Shown here: positions 13,717 to 16,744 of the stretch, piece by piece
Layout of the letters: every line of letters starts with the position of its first letter
Position numbering within the stretch: position 1 is the first letter of the stretch
Assembly: GCA_025935475.1 (NCBI GenBank)
Contig: JAICVE010000013.1
Span: 1 to 16,744, forward strand
Origin: Nitrospira sp.
Lineage (GTDB): Bacteria; Nitrospirota; Nitrospiria; Nitrospirales; Nitrospiraceae
DNA length: 16,744 nt
Direction: 5' to 3'
Program-made: the position numbers and the translations under genes
The notes under the pieces: generated by a model
Seen by the model: the letters and a program-made list of their open reading frames with translations, nothing else
What the model was told of the DNA's origin: nothing
Databases searched by the model: none

Positions 13717-14220
13717 ATGCAGGTCTCGACACGCTTCAGTGTTGCGCTGGCGATGATTGGTCTTGTATGCAGTGTCGGCGCCGGGTGTGGCGGCAAGACG
13801 ATTCAGTATCCGGAAGACCATGAGCGGTATCTCCGCATCGACAAGGCCGTGGAATCACTCCGTGAGGCCTACGTGGGCAAAAATGTTTCCGGTCTGGCCG
13901 CGCTCATGGTGCCGATGGAGGCCACCGACCGGTTGCAACAGGAAGCCGAGAGCGATTTCGAAACCTTTCACGACATTGTCATGGATTTTCGCGTCGAACG
14001 GATCATGATCGACAACGACGACGTCGATGTGTATGTGCACTGGTCCGGATTGTGGAAAAAAGATCCCGAGGATCCCGGCATGCGTCATCGCGGCCATTCG
14101 CGCCTGCAGTGGGTCGGCACGCAATCGATTTTGTTGCGCGGCATGCAGGGCGATGTGCCTTTCGGCGCAAAGGGTCGTCAGGCGTTGACAAGCCAATCCC
14201 CTCTGCCATCCAAGAAGTAA
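13717..14220 (+). CDS. Small putative lipoprotein, possibly NTF2-like
   Basis: From ATG 13717 the product has 167 residues: a signal (about 1-23) ending VGAGC, so Cys24 could be lipidated. The lipobox is imperfect (Gly instead of Leu at -3), so a plain secreted protein is an alternative. The remainder has a long N-terminal helix (about 38-60), a helical stretch around 70-90 and beta-like segments (VERIMIDNDDVDVYVHWSGLW). This order resembles NTF2/SnoaL-like folds, but the match is by eye only. The start is chosen because the promoter at 13678-13707 covers the earlier in-frame starts. The mRNA would be nearly leaderless and no Shine-Dalgarno is present. nadB begins 5 nt after its stop, so they form an operon. 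Function unknown. Confidence 0.75.
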   Translation: MQVSTRFSVALAMIGLVCSVGAGCGGKTIQYPEDHERYLRIDKAVESLREAYVGKNVSGLAALMVPMEATDRLQQEAESDFETFHDIVMDFRVERIMIDNDDVDVYVHWSGLWKKDPEDPGMRHRGHSRLQWVGTQSILLRGMQGDVPFGAKGRQALTSQSPLPSKK

Positions 14221-14225
14221 CTGCC

Positions 14226-15869
14226 ATGCGAGCCCGCCGGTCATCAGCTCCGCCCGCAGCCGACTTTCTCGTCATCGGCAGCGGCGTCGCCGGTCTGCGT
14301 GCAGCGATCGAACTCAGTCGAAGCGGTCGAGTGCTGGTGCTGACCAAGGGCCATCCGCTCCAGAGCAGTTCGATTCATGCACAGGGCGGTGTCGCGGTCG
14401 CGTTGAGCGAAGAGGACGACGTCGCCATTCATTTGACCGACACGCTCAAAGCCGGTCACGGGTTGTGCCGCAAGGAGGCAGTGCGCGTACTGGTCGAAGA
14501 GGGGCCGGCTCGGATTCAGGAACTCATCCGATGGGGCGCCAGCTTCGACAAGGCCGGCGGCAAATTTGCCTTCGCGCGCGAAGCGGCGCACAGCCGAAGC
14601 CGTATCCTGAGAGCTCGCGGCGATGCGACCGGAAACGAGATGGTGCGCGTGTTGATCGGTGAAGCGATGCGGCAGCGACGCATCCGGCGGCTGGACTATC
14701 ATTTTACCGTCGACTTGATCGTCGAAGGCGGTCGTTGCGCGGGGGCGCTTGTGCTTGACGAGCATTCCGGGCGCCGGTTCCTCCTGCCGGCCCGGGCCGT
14801 CGTGCTGACCACCGGCGGAGCAGGACAGATCTTTGCCCGAACGACCAATCCGGCGAACGCGACCGGCGACGGGGTGGCGATGGCGCTTCGGGCGGGCGCG
14901 GTGCTGCAGGACATGGAGTTCGTCCAGTTCCATCCGACGGCCCTGTACCTGCCTTCGAGCCCGCCTTTCCTGTTGTCAGAGGCGATGCGTGGAGACGGAG
15001 CCCAGTTGCGCAACAGCAAGGGTGAAGTGTTCATGCACCGGTATCATCCGATGGGGGCGCTCGCTCCGCGCGACATCGTGTCGCGCGCCATTTGGGCCGA
15101 GATGGCAGCGACCAAATCCCGGCATGTCTATCTGGACGTCACGCATCTCGGCGCCGAGTTCGTCAAACGGCGATTTCCGACGATCTATTCCACCTGTCTT
15201 CGGTACGACATCGACATCACCGAAGAGTGGATTCCGGTGTCGCCGAGTGCTCATTACATGATGGGCGGCGTCTGGACCGACCTCAACGGCGCGACGACGG
15301 TTCCAGGCCTGTTTGCGGCGGGCGAAGTCGCATGCAGCGGGGTGCACGGCGCCAACCGGTTGGCGAGCAATTCCTTATTGGAAGGGCTGGTCTTCGGCGC
15401 CCGGGCTGCAGGAGCGGCGGTGGCCTATGCCGACCGTCATGAAATGCCGTCCATTGCTACTCATGAAGCGGCCTTGTCGCACGAACACTACGGCTCGTTG
15501 GACGACGCGGAAAAATTGCGGAGTTCGCTGCGCCGGACGATGTGGGGACAGGTCGGCGTCATCAGATCTGGCGAATCGCTCATTCGTGCCTGCGCGCAGC
15601 TGTCGCGTTGGTCGCAGCTTGTCGCGCAACCCTTTTCTCAACGGGATGCGCTGGAAGTGAAAAATATGGTGCAGGTCGCACAATGTGTCGCTGAGGCGGC
15701 GCTATGGCGCGAGAACAGCATTGGCGCCCACTACCGAGCGGACTTTCCTCAAGCCAAACGGCCTGGGTGGCAGCAACATAGCCGATTGTCGATGGGGGAT
15801 GGAATCACCGGAGCGGCGCCACGGAAATCTCGCGGTCTGCTGCTGGCGCTGAAGGGGCGAGCTGGGTGA
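14226..15869 (+). CDS. nadB: L-aspartate oxidase
   Basis: This flavoenzyme oxidises L-aspartate to iminoaspartate, which NadA condenses with dihydroxyacetone phosphate to quinolinate in de novo NAD synthesis; it is cytoplasmic. The 547-residue product fits the usual length (about 530-550). FAD-binding GSGVAG (18-23), the IHAQGGVA loop (50-57) and the C-terminal flavin motif HGANRLASNSLLEG (374-387) are all present. Residues matching those I recall as catalytic in E. coli NadB are conserved: Glu119 in REAAHSR, His236 in HPTAL, Arg282 in APRDIV, His343 in HYMMGG and Arg378. Their presence separates it from succinate dehydrogenase/fumarate reductase flavoproteins. ATG 14226 lies 5 nt after the lipoprotein stop. 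nadA and nadC are not in the window. The last 65 nt overlap the convergent transglycosylase gene. Confidence 0.95.
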   Translation: MRARRSSAPPAADFLVIGSGVAGLRAAIELSRSGRVLVLTKGHPLQSSSIHAQGGVAVALSEEDDVAIHLTDTLKAGHGLCRKEAVRVLVEEGPARIQELIRWGASFDKAGGKFAFAREAAHSRSRILRARGDATGNEMVRVLIGEAMRQRRIRRLDYHFTVDLIVEGGRCAGALVLDEHSGRRFLLPARAVVLTTGGAGQIFARTTNPANATGDGVAMALRAGAVLQDMEFVQFHPTALYLPSSPPFLLSEAMRGDGAQLRNSKGEVFMHRYHPMGALAPRDIVSRAIWAEMAATKSRHVYLDVTHLGAEFVKRRFPTIYSTCLRYDIDITEEWIPVSPSAHYMMGGVWTDLNGATTVPGLFAAGEVACSGVHGANRLASNSLLEGLVFGARAAGAAVAYADRHEMPSIATHEAALSHEHYGSLDDAEKLRSSLRRTMWGQVGVIRSGESLIRACAQLSRWSQLVAQPFSQRDALEVKNMVQVAQCVAEAALWRENSIGAHYRADFPQAKRPGWQQHSRLSMGDGITGAAPRKSRGLLLALKGRAG

Positions 15870-16473
15870 CGGGCCGCTCGGTAATTACGCCATCGCGCAC
15901 GAGGAAGGTCCGGTAATAGCGCAGCACCTTGCGGACGTATTGTCTGGTTTCGTCAATTGGCGGCAACGATTGATACCGATCGACGATGTTTTCGCCCGCG
16001 TTATAGGCCGCTAGAGCGAGCGGTAGGTTGCCGTGGAACCGATCGAGTAGTTGTCGCAGATATTTCGTGCCGCCTCCCACATTCTCGTCCGGGTCGAACA
16101 TATCCCGCACATCGAGCCGCACCGCAGTCTGGGGCATGAGCTGCATGAGCCCGATGGCTCCGGCTCGGGACACCGCGCGAGGATCGAAGTTCGATTCTGC
16201 CTTGATGACGGCGCGAATCAAAGCCGGATGCAATTGCTGTTGAGATGAATGCCGCCTGATTAGCGGTTCTAATTCACGCTCCGACAGGATGGAATGGAAA
16301 CGCGCCGATTCGACCTCGATTTTACGGTAACGGGCATCGGAGGGGACGTTCGTGAGTGAAATGGTCCCGTTGGGGCTGACATATTGGTAGATTTCCGCTT
16401 GCAGTCCCGCCGGCGCGAGCCATGCCGATGCGACGATGACCGCGCCTATCATGGCCATTTGGCACCGCGGCAT
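15805..16473 (-). CDS. Lytic transglycosylase (DUF4124 plus SLT domain)
   Basis: This periplasmic enzyme cleaves the glycan strand of peptidoglycan to form 1,6-anhydro ends. From ATG 16473 the product has 222 residues: signal peptide (about 1-26, ending LQAE), a DUF4124-like segment (IYQYVSPNGTISLTNVP), then a SLT/lysozyme-like domain. Catalytic Glu is in KAESNFDP (residue 93), followed by GAIGLMQLMP and AAYNAGE, all standard for this family. ATG 16473 is preferred because AGGA lies 8 nt upstream and a promoter at 16502-16529 would start transcription near 16495. ATG 16491 (six residues longer) is possible as a near-leaderless start. GTG 16503 lies within the -10 box, and ATG 16497 is too close to it. 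Its 3' end overlaps nadB by 65 nt on the opposite strand. Confidence 0.9.
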   Translation of the reverse strand: MPRCQMAMIGAVIVASAWLAPAGLQAEIYQYVSPNGTISLTNVPSDARYRKIEVESARFHSILSERELEPLIRRHSSQQQLHPALIRAVIKAESNFDPRAVSRAGAIGLMQLMPQTAVRLDVRDMFDPDENVGGGTKYLRQLLDRFHGNLPLALAAYNAGENIVDRYQSLPPIDETRQYVRKVLRYYRTFLVRDGVITERPVTQLAPSAPAADREISVAPLR

Positions 16474-16501
16474 GTGAGAATTCCTGATCATACGCATCCC
16501 C

Positions 16502-16529
16502 ACGATAGCAGCCTGTCCCAGCCTGTCAA
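16502..16529 (-). promoter_or_regulatory. Sigma70-type promoter of the transglycosylase gene
   Basis: Minus strand: perfect TTGACA at 16524-16529, 16 nt spacer, TATCGT (4/6) at 16502-16507. The expected start is near 16495. It lies in the gap after the aminotransferase stop codon, so the transglycosylase probably has its own promoter. Confidence 0.55.
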
Positions 16530-16603
16530 GAAAATGCAGATCCTATGCCGGATGTCAGCATAAAATTATCCAAGTAGAACAATGGGATCGAAAGTGGACC
16601 CGC

Positions 16604-16744
16604 TCACGATTCGAGAAATTTCCGGCGCTGAGCGACAAAAATTTGATGAAGGCGGCCGGTCAGGGACCCGGGCATTCCATGGCCAATCGGCTGCCCGTTC
16701 AGCTGCGTCGCCGGCATCACCTCCATCGTGGTATTGCTGAGAAA
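16604..16744 (-). CDS. Class-IV aminotransferase, C-terminal 46 residues (partial)
   Basis: Reading leftward from the right edge, the frame is open from base 16744 to a TGA at 16604-16606 and encodes 46 residues without a start in view. FLSNTTMEVMP, followed by NGQPIGHGMPG and a TGRLHQIF helix, matches the C-terminal end of fold-type IV PLP aminotransferases (branched-chain or D-amino-acid aminotransferases, and aminodeoxychorismate lyase). The Ser/Asn-Thr-Thr turn and the G-x-PIG-x-G-x-PG hairpin are hallmarks; the catalytic Lys would lie outside the window. Which substrate it uses cannot be told from this fragment. It is upstream of the transglycosylase gene on the same strand; its stop codon is about 130 nt from that start. 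Confidence 0.8.
   Translation of the reverse strand, partial: FLSNTTMEVMPATQLNGQPIGHGMPGSLTGRLHQIFVAQRRKFLES

Noticed and set aside
14052..14225. N-terminal extension of NadB into the preceding lipoprotein gene
   Set aside because: The NadB family begins near the ADFLVIGSG strand; ATG 14226 gives the normal length and the extra codons overlap another gene in a different frame.
14244..14933. Open frame of 229 codons on the minus strand
   Set aside because: Antisense to nadB, whose motifs are all intact; no ribosome binding site or known domain.

Overview
The window looks like ordinary, tightly packed chromosome from a Gram-negative bacterium of moderately high GC. It contains no mobile element, CRISPR array, rRNA or tRNA that I can see. 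Exported and envelope proteins dominate: signal peptides, lipoproteins, peptidoglycan enzymes and membrane transporters. The mixture (a long MGH1/GH63-type glucosidase, a 31-residue AURKAIP1/COX24-type ribosomal protein, NadB and several unrecognised secreted proteins) would fit a Nitrospira-like (Nitrospirota) genome, but that placement is inference from general familiarity and no search was run.

Left third (1-6.1 kb). An unrecognised exported protein reads rightward (38-661). It faces a leftward pair: a secreted Cys-containing protein with an HESVH zincin-like motif (2233-2922), followed by a secreted HEAT-repeat/coiled-coil protein (954-2198). Divergent from the pair is a polytopic TMTC-like membrane protein with C-terminal TPRs (2968-4374); the two starts are only 45 nt apart and candidate -10 boxes for the two directions overlap. 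Next come a leftward short D,D-carboxypeptidase (4383-5228) and, 12 nt upstream of it, a DUF4412-type periplasmic protein (5241-6038).

Middle (6.2-11.2 kb). A large leftward glucosidase (6198-8885) is divergent from a rightward CNNM/CorC-type DUF21+CBS membrane protein (9091-10176). A lipoprotein with a Gly/Ala-rich hydrophobic centre (10210-11172) lies 33 nt further on.

Right third (11.4-16.7 kb). A leftward group with one recognisable promoter carries, in order of transcription, the tiny bS22/mS38-like ribosomal protein (13483-13578), a 72-residue DUF6812-like protein (13234-13452) and an MsbA-type ABC exporter (11385-13124). Divergent from it, a good sigma70-type promoter drives a small lipoprotein (13717-14220) and nadB (14226-15869), separated by 5 nt. 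The 3' end of nadB overlaps by 65 nt the convergent gene for a DUF4124+SLT lytic transglycosylase (15805-16473). The right edge holds the last 46 codons of a leftward class-IV aminotransferase (16604 to the edge).

How the genes fit together. Carboxypeptidase, lytic transglycosylase and ABC exporter all point to cell-wall and outer-membrane upkeep. NadB makes the quinolinate precursor for NAD. I see no convincing defence, secretion or biosynthetic cluster. The most worthwhile leads are the overlooked tiny ribosomal protein gene, the zincin-like/HEAT secreted pair, the overlapping divergent promoter, and start codons placed unusually close to -10 boxes.
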